This document shows positions 55,593 to 64,000 of a stretch of DNA of 64,000 bases, piece by piece (position 1 is the stretch's first letter; every line of letters starts with the position of its first letter). The notes beneath the pieces are model-generated. The model worked only from the letters and a program-made list of their open reading frames with translations, was not told the DNA's origin and ran no database searches. A program made the translations under genes and the position numbers. Where the stretch lies: assembly GCF_000306945.1 (NCBI RefSeq), contig NC_018518.1, forward strand, positions 1,612,001 through 1,676,000, in the 5' to 3' direction. The DNA is from Bordetella pertussis 18323 (GTDB lineage Bacteria; Pseudomonadota; Gammaproteobacteria; Burkholderiales; Burkholderiaceae_B).

Positions 55593-56714
55593 ATGGCAAA
55601 ACGCGATTACTACGAAGTACTGGGTGTGGCGAAGAATGCCAGCGACGAAGACCTGCAGAAGGCCTATCGCAAGCTGGCCATGAAGTACCACCCGGACCGC
55701 AACCCGGACAGCAAGGAAGCCGAGGAAAAGTTCAAGGAAGCCAAGGAGGCCTACGAGGTCCTGGGTGACGAGCAGAAGCGCGCCGCCTACGACCGCTATG
55801 GCCATGCCGGGGTCGACCCGAACGCCGCCGGCATGGGCGGCGGCATGGGCGGCGGCTTCGCCGATGCTTTCGGCGATATCTTTGGCGAGATCTTCGGCGC
55901 GGGTCGGCGCGGGGGCGGCGGGCCGCAGGTATATCGCGGCGCCGACCTGAAGTACGCGCTGGAAATCACGCTGGAGCAGGCCGCCAGCGGTTTTGACACC
56001 GAGATCCGCGTTCCCAGCTGGGAAAACTGCGATACCTGCCACGGCAGCGGCGCCAAGGCCGGCACCTCGCCCAAGACTTGCCGGACTTGCGGCGGTTCGG
56101 GCGCGGTGCGCATGCAGCAGGGCTTTTTCAGCGTCCAGCAGACCTGCCCGACCTGCCACGGCACCGGCAAGGAAATCACCGACCCCTGCCCGTCGTGCGA
56201 CGGCGTGGGCCGTACGCGTCGCAACAAGACGCTGCAGGTCAAGATCCCGGCCGGCATCGACGACGGCATGCGCATCCGCTCCAGCGGCAACGGCGAGCCC
56301 GGCATCAACGGCGGCCCGCCGGGCGACCTGTATGTCGAGATCCATATCAAGCAGCACAAGATCTTCCAGCGCGATGGCGACGATCTGCACTGCGAGCTGA
56401 CCATCCCGTTCACCACGGCGGCGCTGGGCGGCGAGCTGCAGGTGCCGACCCTGGGCGGCAAGGCCGAGATCTCGATTCCGGAAGGCACGCAGTCGGGCAA
56501 GACCTTCCGCCTGCGCGCCAAGGGCATCCGCGGGGTGCGCGGCAGTTATCCGGGCGACCTCTACTGCCACGTGGTGGTCGAGACGCCGGTGCGCCTGAGC
56601 GACGAGCAGAAGGCCATCCTGCGCCAGTTCGAGGCTTCGCTCAACGACGGCGGCGACCGCCATTCGCCGCAGAGCAAGTCCTGGACCGACCGCGTCAAGG
56701 AGTTCTTCAGCTGA
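55593..56714 (+). CDS. dnaJ: Chaperone protein DnaJ (Hsp40)
   Basis: Delivers substrates to DnaK and stimulates its ATPase. The 373-residue type I protein has a J domain ([20 protein letters not shown], with HPD in YHPDRNPD near residue 33), and a Gly-rich region (about 77-112). Four zinc motifs follow ([32 protein letters not shown], about 145-208), then the C-terminal substrate domain with [19 protein letters not shown]. Confidence 0.97.
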   Translation: MAKRDYYEVLGVAKNASDEDLQKAYRKLAMKYHPDRNPDSKEAEEKFKEAKEAYEVLGDEQKRAAYDRYGHAGVDPNAAGMGGGMGGGFADAFGDIFGEIFGAGRRGGGGPQVYRGADLKYALEITLEQAASGFDTEIRVPSWENCDTCHGSGAKAGTSPKTCRTCGGSGAVRMQQGFFSVQQTCPTCHGTGKEITDPCPSCDGVGRTRRNKTLQVKIPAGIDDGMRIRSSGNGEPGINGGPPGDLYVEIHIKQHKIFQRDGDDLHCELTIPFTTAALGGELQVPTLGGKAEISIPEGTQSGKTFRLRAKGIRGVRGSYPGDLYCHVVVETPVRLSDEQKAILRQFEASLNDGGDRHSPQSKSWTDRVKEFFS

Positions 56715-56781
56715 CGCATGCGGCGCCTGTCCCGCTGGGGGCGGTACCGTCCTGGCAGTCAGCCGTTCATGGCGTAGAGCA

Positions 56782-56880
56782 GTGTGCCTGTCCCAGCGGG
56801 GACAGGCACACTCTGTCGCGGATGTCAGTTTCCATCGGGGGGCAGGCTGGAAGTCAGCCGGTGCCAGTCCCCATGCGGCC
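56782..56880. repeat. Dispersed palindromic repeat between convergent genes (copy B)
   Basis: GTGTGCCTGTCCC (56782-56794) pairs with GGGACAGGCACAC (56799-56811). GGCAGGCTGGAAGTCAGCCG and GCCAGTCCCC follow near 56841-56871. These are the same units in the same order as at 12053-12143. A decayed third piece, CGCCTGTCCCGCTGGGG, lies near 56726. It is located between dnaJ and the M16 peptidase, which converge. Confidence 0.75.
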
Positions 56881-56882
56881 CC

Positions 56883-59633
56883 TCAAGGGGTGGATTTCTT
56901 GGTGAAATCCCCCGCCACGGCGGTGCTGAACGCCTCGGGCTTGAGATACTTGCGCAGCGCGGCGTTGACCTGGTCGGGCGTGAGCGCCTCGAGTTTGCGG
57001 TCCATGTCGGCCGACCACTGGAAGCTGCGGCCGGTCTGCATGTAGTTCACCCAGGTATCGGCCAGCACGTCATCCTGGGCGCGCGCCAGGTTGCGGTAGT
57101 TCAGCAGCGCCACGACGCCGTCGCGGACCTCCTGGTCCGTGAAGCCGTCCTTGAGGGCGCGGGCCAGCTCTTCCGAGATGGCCTTTTCCAGGCGTGCCCG
57201 GTTCTGCGGCGCGTAGATGGCGTAGATCGTCCAGTTCGCGGACGGCTCGTACGACGACACCGACAGGTTGCTGCGCACGTTGTACGACAGGCCTTCGGTT
57301 TCGCGCACGCGGTGCCACAGGCGCGAGGTTTCCGAGGTGCCGAGCAGGAAGTTGGCCAGGTACAGGGCGGGGTAGTCGGCGTTGGTGTCCTGCAGCTGCA
57401 GCGGCATGCGCGAGATGTAGAAGGCGTTGGCCTTGTCGGGCGTGGCGATGTCGAATTGCTGCGCGGGCACGGCGCGGTAGGGATCCGGCAGGCGGGTATA
57501 GGCGGGTGCGCTGCGCCAGCCGTCCAGGCCCTTGCGCAGCACGGCCTCGACCGCGGCGGGATCGAATTCGCCCACGGCCGAGAACTTGATCCGGCCGGCG
57601 CCGTACAGCTTGCCGCTGACCGCGGCCAGGTCGTCGCGCGACAGGCTGCGCAGCTGCTCCAGGGCTTCGTCGAAGGTGGGCACGTACCGCACGTCGTCGG
57701 CCGGCCACGGATTGTTGTGGCGTGCCAGGGCGCGCGAGGCCAGCGCGGTCGGGTCGGTCATCGCGTCCTGCACCATGGTGATGGCCTGGCGCTTGTATTC
57801 CTCGACCTGGTCCTGCGGGAAGCTGGCGTTGCGCACCACATCCAGCACCAGCGCCATCACGTCGGGCAGGTTCTTGCCGAGCGTGGAGATGTTGACCACC
57901 AGGTTGGTGCCGCTGCCATTGATGGTGGCTTCGGCCTGCAGCTGATCCAGGCGGTCCTGGATGGCCTGGCGCGACAGCTTGTCGGTGCCGCGGTCGAGCA
58001 GGGCGGCCGCGGCGGCCAGCGGCACGCGCTGGCCGCGCAGCGCTTCGGCGTCGCCGAACTGGATCAGCAGTTCGGCCTGCACGCGGTCGCCGCGCGTGGC
58101 CTTGGGCAGCAAGGCCAGTTCGACCTGGCCGTTGGGCAGGTCGAGCGTGCGCCGCAGGGTGCGCTTGTCGATATTGGCTGGCGACGGATCGAAGGCCTCG
58201 ACGGCCTTGAAGTTCGGGTCGCCCTTGTAGTCCTTGAAGACGGCCGCCAGGTCGGCGCGCTGCGCCAGCGGCGCGCGCTGCGGCTTTTCGGTGGGAATGT
58301 AGCGGCCTTCGGTGCGATTGCTGCGCACCAGGTAGGCGACGGCGGCGCGCTGCACGTCGTCCAGCTTGGCCTCGCGCACGCGGTCGCGCTGCAGGAAGAA
58401 CAGGCGCCAGTCGCCCGAGGCAATGGCTTCCGACAGGGCCACGCCGACCTTCTCCGGATCGGCATAGGTCTGCTGCCAGGCGGTCAGCCACTTGCTGCGG
58501 GCGCGCTCCAGTTCCTCCTGGCTGAACGGTTTGCTGGACAGGGATTCGAGCGTAGCGGTCAGGGTCTGCAGCGCCTTGTCCTGGTCCATGCCGGGTTGCA
58601 GCTGGGCGCCGAACATGGCCAGGCCGGGGTCGAGCTGGTCCATGGTGAAGCCGAATACGCCCGACGCCAGCTTGGTGGGGACCAGCGCGTGGTACAGGCG
58701 GCTCGACGGCGTGTCGGCCAGGATGGTGGCGGCCAGGTCCAGCCCGACGAAATCGGGGCTGCCGGCGGCGGGCAGGTGGTACATGGCGGCCACCAGCGGG
58801 GTGCCGCCGGCGCGGCGCAGCGTCACCGAGCGCTCGCCGTCCTGGACCGGCTCCACGGTGTATTCGGGCGGCAGGGTGCGCTTGGGCTTGGGCAGCTTGC
58901 CCAGCGAGGACTGGATATCGGCCAGGGCCGTCTGCGGATCGAACTTGCCCGCGACGATCAGCACGGCGTTGTCGGGCTGGTAATACTCGTGGTAGAAGGC
59001 GCGCAATTGCGCGATGTCCACGTTCTCGACGTCGCTGCGCGCGCCGATGGTGCTCTTGCCGTAGTTGTGCCACTGGTAGGCGGCGGCCTGCATCTTCTGC
59101 ATGAGCACGCGGAACGGGTTGTTCTCGCCGCTTTCCATCTCGTTGCGGACCACGGTCATCTCGGAGTCGAGGTCTTCCTTGGCGATCAGCGAGTTGACCA
59201 TGGCGTCGGCCTGCCAGCCCAGGTACCACTTGAGGGTTTCGGGATTGGCCGCGAAGCTGGCGAAGTAATTGGTGCGATCCGACGAGGTGGAGCCGTTGGC
59301 CTGCAGGCCACGGCGCGAGAACTCGCCCAGCGCGTTGCGGATGGCGGGCGTGCCCTTGAACAGCATGTGCTCGAGCAGGTGGGCCATGCCGGTCTGGCCG
59401 TAGTTCTCGTTGCGCGATCCCACCAGGTACGTCATGTTGACCGTGGTGGTGGGCTTGGACGCGTCGGGCGCCAGCAGCACGCGCAGGCCGTTGGCCAGGC
59501 GGTATTCGGTAATGCCCTCGATCGAGGACACTTCCGAGACGCCCGCGGGGAGCGACGCGGCGCCGGCCTGGAAAGCCAGGAACGACGACACTAACAATGC
59601 ATTCAGGCGGCGCGACAGAAGCGGCAGGCGCAT
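56883..59633 (-). CDS. M16-family zinc metallopeptidase, exported
   Basis: A 916-residue pitrilysin-type peptidase with an N-terminal signal (MRLPLLSRRLNALLVSSFLA, cleavage near AGAAS). The catalytic inverted zinc motif HLLEH is near residue 83 (GMAHLLEHMLFKGT), with the distal Glu in NEMESGENNPF about 75 residues later. The N-terminal half is active-type, and the second half (about residue 480 onward) is the paired, inactive-type repeat (PFDIATPDKANAFYISRMPL). Both halves in one chain are usual for this family. The natural substrates are unknown. It is periplasmic. Confidence 0.9.
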   Translation of the reverse strand: MRLPLLSRRLNALLVSSFLAFQAGAASLPAGVSEVSSIEGITEYRLANGLRVLLAPDASKPTTTVNMTYLVGSRNENYGQTGMAHLLEHMLFKGTPAIRNALGEFSRRGLQANGSTSSDRTNYFASFAANPETLKWYLGWQADAMVNSLIAKEDLDSEMTVVRNEMESGENNPFRVLMQKMQAAAYQWHNYGKSTIGARSDVENVDIAQLRAFYHEYYQPDNAVLIVAGKFDPQTALADIQSSLGKLPKPKRTLPPEYTVEPVQDGERSVTLRRAGGTPLVAAMYHLPAAGSPDFVGLDLAATILADTPSSRLYHALVPTKLASGVFGFTMDQLDPGLAMFGAQLQPGMDQDKALQTLTATLESLSSKPFSQEELERARSKWLTAWQQTYADPEKVGVALSEAIASGDWRLFFLQRDRVREAKLDDVQRAAVAYLVRSNRTEGRYIPTEKPQRAPLAQRADLAAVFKDYKGDPNFKAVEAFDPSPANIDKRTLRRTLDLPNGQVELALLPKATRGDRVQAELLIQFGDAEALRGQRVPLAAAAALLDRGTDKLSRQAIQDRLDQLQAEATINGSGTNLVVNISTLGKNLPDVMALVLDVVRNASFPQDQVEEYKRQAITMVQDAMTDPTALASRALARHNNPWPADDVRYVPTFDEALEQLRSLSRDDLAAVSGKLYGAGRIKFSAVGEFDPAAVEAVLRKGLDGWRSAPAYTRLPDPYRAVPAQQFDIATPDKANAFYISRMPLQLQDTNADYPALYLANFLLGTSETSRLWHRVRETEGLSYNVRSNLSVSSYEPSANWTIYAIYAPQNRARLEKAISEELARALKDGFTDQEVRDGVVALLNYRNLARAQDDVLADTWVNYMQTGRSFQWSADMDRKLEALTPDQVNAALRKYLKPEAFSTAVAGDFTKKSTP

Positions 59634-59965
59634 GGGGATGACCTCGAAACTAGCGGAATCCGTTGGAGTGTATACGTTTCGATTGGTTCACCCGGGCCGG
59701 GACGCGCGCGGAGCCGGCTGGCCGCGCCGCCATGCTGCGGCACGGCATGGATTATGGGGACGGGGGAGTGATTTGAAGACAGGGCTGGCACGGGTGTAAG
59801 CTAAATGTCCGATATGGTTTCCCCTAGTCTGACGGGATGCGCGACAGCCTTTCCTGGCTTCCCGTCCTTCGCCCCCACTCCGCCTTCCGTGCGCTGTGCC
59901 GGCGCTTGTTTGCTCGCGCCTTCGCAGCCGGCCCGACGCCGGCGCTCACTCCGGAGGATCGATTC
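59634..59965. other. Intergenic region (332 bp) with a possible promoter
   Basis: No gene is clear. TTGAAG (59773-59778), 16 bases, TGTAAG (59795-59800) could be the promoter of the 124-residue gene. The frame of that gene stays open back to an ATG at 59837, so a longer N-terminus cannot be excluded. Confidence 0.35.
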
Positions 59966-60340
59966 ATGCTGACCGATATCGTCACGCGCGCCCTGTCCCA
60001 GTTGCTTGGCAATTCCCTGTCGGGCGACGTCATCAAAGGGCGCTTTCGCTACGCTTATGCCAGCGATGACGGCCGTTTTGTGGCCATCCTGGGCCATGAC
60101 CTGACTACTTATGTGGTGGATGTCGATGCACAGCGCTACTTCGCGGAGTGCGCTGGCGTGCCGTGCGGATTCGCCGGGCACGTGCTTGAGATGGAGGGCG
60201 CGCAGGAGCATGGCCACCCCTGGCCCGCCGTCAATGATCTGTTCGACCTGGACATGGACGGCGATGAAATCGCCTGGCGCCGCTGTCCGGGAGCCGTGGC
60301 CCTGGCGGCGACGCGGCAGGCGCAAAGCCGCGTGGCCTGA
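59966..60340 (+). CDS. Hypothetical protein, 124 residues
   Basis: No family is recognised. ATG 59966 is chosen because GGAGG lies 10-14 bases upstream. The protein is soluble-looking, with LTDIVTRALSQLLGNSLSGD, a GRFRYAYASDDGRFVAILGHDLTTYVVDVD strand-rich middle, one Cys in CAGVPCGF, and an acidic stretch LFDLDMDGDEIAWRR near residues 93-107 that looks a little like a metal-binding loop. No membrane segment. An upstream in-frame ATG (59837) would add 43 residues. Confidence 0.6.
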   Translation: MLTDIVTRALSQLLGNSLSGDVIKGRFRYAYASDDGRFVAILGHDLTTYVVDVDAQRYFAECAGVPCGFAGHVLEMEGAQEHGHPWPAVNDLFDLDMDGDEIAWRRCPGAVALAATRQAQSRVA

Positions 60341-60377
60341 GCGGCGGGCGGGGCGCTCGGCTGGCTACAATGCCGGC

Positions 60378-60920
60378 ATGAACGCCACGCCTTCCCCCGC
60401 CCCGCTGGTCGACTGCACGCATGACCGCCACGCGGCGGCCATCCTGGATATCTTCAACGACGCCATCCTGACGTCGACGGCGCTGTACGACTACCAGCCG
60501 CGCGCGCTGGCTTCGATGGAGGCCTGGTTCCAGGCCAAGCGCCAGGGCGGCTTCCCGGTAGTGGGCTTCGAGGACGCGGCGGGCGTGCTGATGGGGTTCG
60601 CCAGCTACGGCACGTTTCGCGCCTGGCCGGCGTACAAGTACTCGGTCGAGCACTCGGTGTACGTGGACCGCCGCTATCGCGGCCGCGGGCTGGGCGAAGC
60701 CTTGCTGCGGGCGCTGATCGAGCGGGCCCGCCTGCAGCAGGTCCACGTGCTGGTGGGCGGGATCGACGCCACCAACGCCGGCAGCGTCGCGCTGCACCGC
60801 AAGCTGGGGTTCGTGCACGCCGGCACGATCACGCAGGCCGGATTCAAGTTCGGGCGCTGGCTCGACCTGGCGTTCTATCAGCTGACGCTCGACACGTCCC
60901 TGCGGCCGGTCGACGGCTGA
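60378..60920 (+). CDS. GNAT acetyltransferase (phosphinothricin/methionine sulfone N-acetyltransferase-like)
   Basis: A 180-residue GNAT enzyme similar to the Pat/YwnH/MddA group. It has HAAAILDIFNDAILTSTALYDYQPRALASMEAWF at the start, GFASYGTFRAWPAYKYSVEHSVYVDRRYRGRGLGEALLRALI (acetyl-CoA loop RRYRGRGLGEALL near residues 99-111), and GGIDATNAGSVALHRKLGFVHAGTITQAGFKFGRWLD. Such enzymes acetylate amino acid analogues such as methionine sulfoximine. The exact acceptor is not shown. It converges with the VWA gene, 3 bp apart. Confidence 0.85.
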   Translation: MNATPSPAPLVDCTHDRHAAAILDIFNDAILTSTALYDYQPRALASMEAWFQAKRQGGFPVVGFEDAAGVLMGFASYGTFRAWPAYKYSVEHSVYVDRRYRGRGLGEALLRALIERARLQQVHVLVGGIDATNAGSVALHRKLGFVHAGTITQAGFKFGRWLDLAFYQLTLDTSLRPVDG

Positions 60921-60923
60921 ACG

Positions 60924-62096
60924 CTATTTGGACAGCTGGCGCATGGCCTGTTCCAGGCCCGCCACGGTGACCGGGTACATGCGGTCCTGCATGATGTCGC
61001 GCAGCAGGGCGATCGACTGCCTATAGCGCCAGGACGCGGTGGGCTCGGGGTTGAGCCAGGCGGCCTTGGGCCAGGCGTCGAGCAGCCGGCGCAGCCAGAC
61101 CGCGCCGGCCTCCTTGTTGTAGTGCTCGACCGAGCCCCCGGGCTGCAGGATTTTGTACGGGCTCATGGTGGCGTCGCCGACGATGATCAGGCGCCAGTCG
61201 GCGTTGTACTTGCGCAGGACGTCCCAGGTTTCGAAGCGCTCGTTCTGGCGCCGGCGGTTGTTCTGCCAGAGGTTTTCGTACGGGCAGTTGTGGAAGTAAT
61301 AGACGTCGAGGTGGCGGAACTCGCTGCGCGCGGCCGAAAACAGTTCCTCCACGCGCGCGATGTGGTCGTCCATGCTGCCGCCCACGTTCAGCAGCATCAG
61401 CACCTTGACGGTATTGCGGCGCTCGGGCACCAGCCGCAGGTCGAGGTGGCCGGCGTTGCGCGCCGTGCTGGCGATGGTGTCGTCCAGGTCCAGTTCCAGG
61501 TCGGCGCCCTGGCGCGCGAAACGGCGCAGGCGCCGCAGCGCGACCTTGAAGTTGCGCGTGCCCAGTTCGAGCTGGTCGTCGTAGTCGCGGAACTGGCGCA
61601 TGTCCCACACCTTGACCGCGGTGCGGTTGCCGGCCGAATCGCCGCCGACGCGGATGCCTTCCGGGTGATAGCCGCCGTTGCCGAACGGCGAGGTGCCGCC
61701 GGTGCCGATCCACTTGCTGCCGCCCGCGTGCCTTTCCTGCTGTTCCTCGAGGCGTTGCTTGAACAGTTCCATCAGCTTGTCCCAGCCGTGCGCTTCGATG
61801 GCGGCCTTTTCTTCGGGCGTGAGGGTTTTCTCGAATTCCTTGATCAGCCAGTCCAGCGGGATGTCGCGGTCGGCGGGCAGGGCGGCGGCGATGCCGCGAT
61901 AGTAGGCGCCGAATGCGGCGTCATAGCGGTCGTAGAGGCTTTCGTCCTTGACCAGCGCGGTGCGCGCCAGGAAGTAGAAATCGTCGAGCGTGGGCGCCAT
62001 CAGGCGCTGGCGCAGCGCCTCGAGCAGGGTCAGGTACTCCTGCACCGACACCGGCAGCTTGTGGGCGCGCAGATGATAGAAGAAATCGATCAGCAT
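60924..62096 (-). CDS. VWA domain-containing CoxE-like protein
   Basis: A 390-residue protein of the CoxE/YehP-like group that pairs with MoxR ATPases to assemble or activate metal-containing enzymes. The N-terminal half is helical (FFYHLRAHKLPVSVQEYLTL). GSKWIGTGGTSPFGNGGYHPEG near 128-145 is a family signature. The VWA domain begins near 230 with VLMLLNVGGSMDDH. The first MIDAS residue is Asn (residue 237) where VWA domains normally have Asp, which may weaken metal binding. It lies 21 bp downstream of the MoxR gene. Confidence 0.85.
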   Translation of the reverse strand: MLIDFFYHLRAHKLPVSVQEYLTLLEALRQRLMAPTLDDFYFLARTALVKDESLYDRYDAAFGAYYRGIAAALPADRDIPLDWLIKEFEKTLTPEEKAAIEAHGWDKLMELFKQRLEEQQERHAGGSKWIGTGGTSPFGNGGYHPEGIRVGGDSAGNRTAVKVWDMRQFRDYDDQLELGTRNFKVALRRLRRFARQGADLELDLDDTIASTARNAGHLDLRLVPERRNTVKVLMLLNVGGSMDDHIARVEELFSAARSEFRHLDVYYFHNCPYENLWQNNRRRQNERFETWDVLRKYNADWRLIIVGDATMSPYKILQPGGSVEHYNKEAGAVWLRRLLDAWPKAAWLNPEPTASWRYRQSIALLRDIMQDRMYPVTVAGLEQAMRQLSK

Positions 62097-62117
62097 GGGG
62101 CAGGGCCTGGCGTGGCG

Positions 62118-63005
62118 TCAGCGGCGCTGGGCGCCGCGCGCCATGGCGCCCAGGCGCTCCAGCAGATGCACGTCCTGCTCGTTCTTGAGCAGCGCCCCGG
62201 CCAGCACCGGCACGGCGGTGGCCGCGTGGGCGTCGATCTCGGCGGCCGGGATCGCCTCGGCCAGCAGCAGGCGCAGCCAGTCCAGCAGCTCGGAGGTCGA
62301 CGGCTTTTTCTTCAGGCCCGGCGCTTCGCGCAGCGCGAAGAAGGTATCGAGCGCGGCGCGCAGCACGTCCTGGCGGATGTCGGGGTAGTGCACGCCGACG
62401 ATATCGCGCATGGTGTCGCGGTCCGGAAAGCGGATGTAGTGGAAAAAGCAGCGCCGCAGAAAGGCGTCGGGCAGGTCTTTCTCGTTGTTGGAGGTGATGA
62501 TGACCAGCGGGCGGTGCCGCGCTTGCACGGTCTGGCGCGTCTCGTAGACATGGAATTCCATGCGGTCGAGCTCGCGCAGCAGGTCATTGGGGAATTCGAT
62601 GTCGGCCTTGTCGATCTCGTCGATCAGCAGGACGACCGGTTCGGGCGCCTCGAAGGCCTGCCACAGCGTGCCCTGCACGATGTAGTTGCGGATGTCGCGG
62701 ACCTTCTCGTCGCCCAGCTGCGAATCGCGCAGGCACGAGACCGCGTCGTATTCGTACAGGCCCTGGTGCGCCTTGGTGGTGGACTTGATGTGCCATTGCA
62801 GCAGCGGGCGGTCCAGCGCGCGCGCCACTTCCTCGGCCAGCATCGTCTTGCCCGTGCCGGGCTCGCCCTTGATCAAGAGGGGGCGCTGCAGCGTCAGCGC
62901 GGCGTTGACGGCCAGCTTCAGGTCGTCGGTGGCGACGTAGCGGTCGGTACCTTCGAAACGGGCCGATTGGGCGGGGGCGGAAGAGGAGGACGCGGACGTG
63001 GGCAT
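62118..63005 (-). CDS. MoxR-family AAA+ ATPase
   Basis: A 295-residue chaperone-like ATPase. Walker A LLIKGEPGTGKTMLAEEVA is near residues 45-63, Walker B PVVLLIDEIDKADIEFPNDLL near 130-150, sensor 1 LVIITSNNEKDLPDAFLRRCFFHYIRFPD near 180-208, with a helical C-terminus. ATG 63005 (MPTSAS) is preferred to one further upstream because the fold begins soon after. It forms an operon with the CoxE-like gene. Confidence 0.9.
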   Translation of the reverse strand: MPTSASSSSAPAQSARFEGTDRYVATDDLKLAVNAALTLQRPLLIKGEPGTGKTMLAEEVARALDRPLLQWHIKSTTKAHQGLYEYDAVSCLRDSQLGDEKVRDIRNYIVQGTLWQAFEAPEPVVLLIDEIDKADIEFPNDLLRELDRMEFHVYETRQTVQARHRPLVIITSNNEKDLPDAFLRRCFFHYIRFPDRDTMRDIVGVHYPDIRQDVLRAALDTFFALREAPGLKKKPSTSELLDWLRLLLAEAIPAAEIDAHAATAVPVLAGALLKNEQDVHLLERLGAMARGAQRR

Positions 63006-63165
63006 GGAGTGGCAGTCAATGAGGCGCGACAGCGCCGAGGCATGATAAGGAATGGTCTTGCGGCAATTATCGTACAATCGCAGGGTTTTGCGACCGGCTA
63101 GGGATTTTTACCCGGTGTCTTGAAGAAGAAGTTCTCCTTTCGTATTCAGCCATACAAGAGCCATT

Positions 63166-63519
63166 ATGAAGTTGCGAATTTCGATGACGCGCACGGTTTC
63201 CGTGCTGGCAGTATTGGCGTCCTGTGCGATCGCCGGTCCGGCGGCCGCGGCCGACGCGGCGCCGGTCGGCAACGCGCAGAACGCCCGTGACAAGGTGTCG
63301 ATGTGCATTGGCTGCCACGGCATCCCGGGCTACAAGGCCTCGTTCCCCGAGCTTTATCACGTTCCGATGATCGCTGGCCAGAATGCCAAGTACATCGAAG
63401 CGGCGCTCAATGAGTACAGGAAGGGCGCGCGCAGCCATCCGACGATGGACGCGGTGGCCGGCAGCCTGTCCGACCAGGACATCGCCGACCTGGCGGCCTA
63501 CTACTCATCTCTCAAGTAA
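63166..63519 (+). CDS. Small periplasmic c-type cytochrome
   Basis: A 117-residue class I cytochrome c of the c4/c553 type. The signal peptide MKLRISMTRTVSVLAVLASC ends near AAA-ADA. There is one heme site, CIGCH, near residues 47-51 and a likely axial Met in SHPTMDAVAG near 92. It would carry electrons between respiratory complexes in the periplasm. A second, similar cytochrome starts 12 bp downstream, so the pair may act like a split di-heme c4. Confidence 0.9.
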   Translation: MKLRISMTRTVSVLAVLASCAIAGPAAAADAAPVGNAQNARDKVSMCIGCHGIPGYKASFPELYHVPMIAGQNAKYIEAALNEYRKGARSHPTMDAVAGSLSDQDIADLAAYYSSLK

Positions 63520-63531
63520 TCGGGGCAGACC

Positions 63532-63894
63532 ATGAAACGCTTTACGTTTGCCCTTGCGGGCATAGTTCTGGCGACCGCCGGCGTCTCGGCGCAGGCCCAG
63601 GATGTGGTGGCCGGCAAGGCCGTGTTCGACAAGTTCAATTGCGCGTCCTGCCACGGCGCCGATGCCAAGACCAGCGTCCAGCCGGAGTATCCGGTGCTGG
63701 CCGGCCAGCATGCCGATTACCTGGCGCATGCGCTCAAGGCCTACAAGCGTGGCGCCGCGGGCAGCGCGGCCACGGCCAACGTGCGCAAGAACCCGATCAT
63801 GGGCGCGTTCGCGGCGCAGCTGTCGGACCAGGACATCCGCAACGTCGCGGCCTGGCTGGCGGCGCAGCCCAGCGACCTGGGCGTGCGCCAGTAA
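63532..63894 (+). CDS. Small periplasmic c-type cytochrome
   Basis: A 120-residue class I cytochrome c. The signal peptide is MKRFTFALAGIVLATAGVSA with cleavage after AQA, the heme site is NCASCHGAD near residues 36-44, the PVLAGQHADYLAHALKAYKRGAAG helix follows, and the axial Met is in NPIMGAFAAQLSDQDI. It shares its fold and gene layout with the cytochrome upstream, and a terminator follows. Confidence 0.9.
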   Translation: MKRFTFALAGIVLATAGVSAQAQDVVAGKAVFDKFNCASCHGADAKTSVQPEYPVLAGQHADYLAHALKAYKRGAAGSAATANVRKNPIMGAFAAQLSDQDIRNVAAWLAAQPSDLGVRQ

Positions 63895-63906
63895 GCGGCG
63901 CCGGGC

Positions 63907-63935
63907 AAGCCCCCGATCCGGGGGCTTTTCCTTTT
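63907..63935. terminator. Terminator after the cytochrome pair
   Basis: AAGCCCCCG (63907-63915), loop ATC, CGGGGGCTT (63919-63927), then TTCCTTTTC. It begins 12 bases after the second cytochrome stop and can also serve the minus-strand gene at the window edge. Confidence 0.85.
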
Positions 63936-64000
63936 CTAGCGCTCGGCGCGCTGGCGGATCAGCTCGATGTAGGCGTCGCTGTCGAGCGGCGTACCCAGGC
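63936..64000 (-). CDS. C-terminal end of an unidentified gene
   Basis: On the minus strand the frame reads LGTPLDSDAYIELIRQRAER and then TAG at 63938-63936. Only 20 complete residues are inside the window, too few to identify it. Codon use is like that of neighbouring genes, and a terminator-like hairpin lies just beyond the stop. Confidence 0.55.
   Translation of the reverse strand, partial: LGTPLDSDAYIELIRQRAER

Noticed and set aside
56784..59594. 936-codon open frame on the plus strand opposite the M16 peptidase
   Set aside because: The peptidase frame has a signal peptide and HLLEH motif. The opposite frame is low-complexity Gly/Val/Gln/His sequence created by the GC-rich antisense strand.

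Overview
High-GC beta-proteobacterial chromosome, almost certainly Bordetella pertussis. It carries three near-identical 1,043-bp IS481 copies (IS481 is the high-copy element of that species), three Bug-family solute receptors, and many adjacent-gene arrangements usual in Bordetella. No taxonomic search was run, so the species name is an inference.

Layout. (1) 1-4218: the end of a catabolic cluster with a TRAP permease tail, an MFS carrier with an apparent internal deletion, a ferredoxin reductase, an NTF2-like protein and a 2-oxohept-4-ene-1,7-dioate hydratase (HpaH/HpcG), cut by IS481 copy 1. (2) 5262-20321: a housekeeping block between two inverted IS481 copies: yhbY, rlmE, ftsH-folP-glmM, an OlsB-like acyltransferase, then a phosphate module (ppx, ppk, pstSCAB) with two good Pho boxes, and tRNA-Pro(UGG). 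(3) 21365-28273, between IS481 copies 2 and 3: a truncated transporter start, then LysR, Bug receptor, crotonase, CitE-type lyase, MaoC hydratase and class III CoA-transferase, which together look like a C5-dicarboxylate (itaconate-like) CoA-ester pathway. (4) 29324-43813: a Bug receptor whose ribosome binding site was split from its start by IS481 copy 3, then a sarcosine and one-carbon cluster (folD, soxBDAG, purU, an M19 dipeptidase-like gene, LysR, an Ldh-family reductase), followed by a third Bug receptor, MmgE/PrpD and an alpha/beta hydrolase. (5) 43874-64000: core genes: tRNA-Gly(GCC), murB, bamE-dapB facing fur, nadK-recN, hrcA, hemH, a heat-shock run grpE-trx-like-dnaK-dnaJ with sigma-32-like promoters, an M16 peptidase, a GNAT enzyme, a MoxR/CoxE pair and two small c-type cytochromes.

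How the parts work together. The pst/ppx/ppk block takes up phosphate and interconverts it with polyphosphate under likely PhoB control. Sarcosine oxidase would pass formaldehyde-level C1 units to tetrahydrofolate, FolD would oxidise them to 10-formyl-THF, and PurU would release formate. GrpE, DnaJ and DnaK form one chaperone machine, with HrcA encoded just upstream.

The main signs of genome change are the IS481 junctions. Copy 3 has a perfect 6-bp target duplication. Copies 1 and 2 do not, which points to recombination between IS copies, and broken genes lie at their edges.
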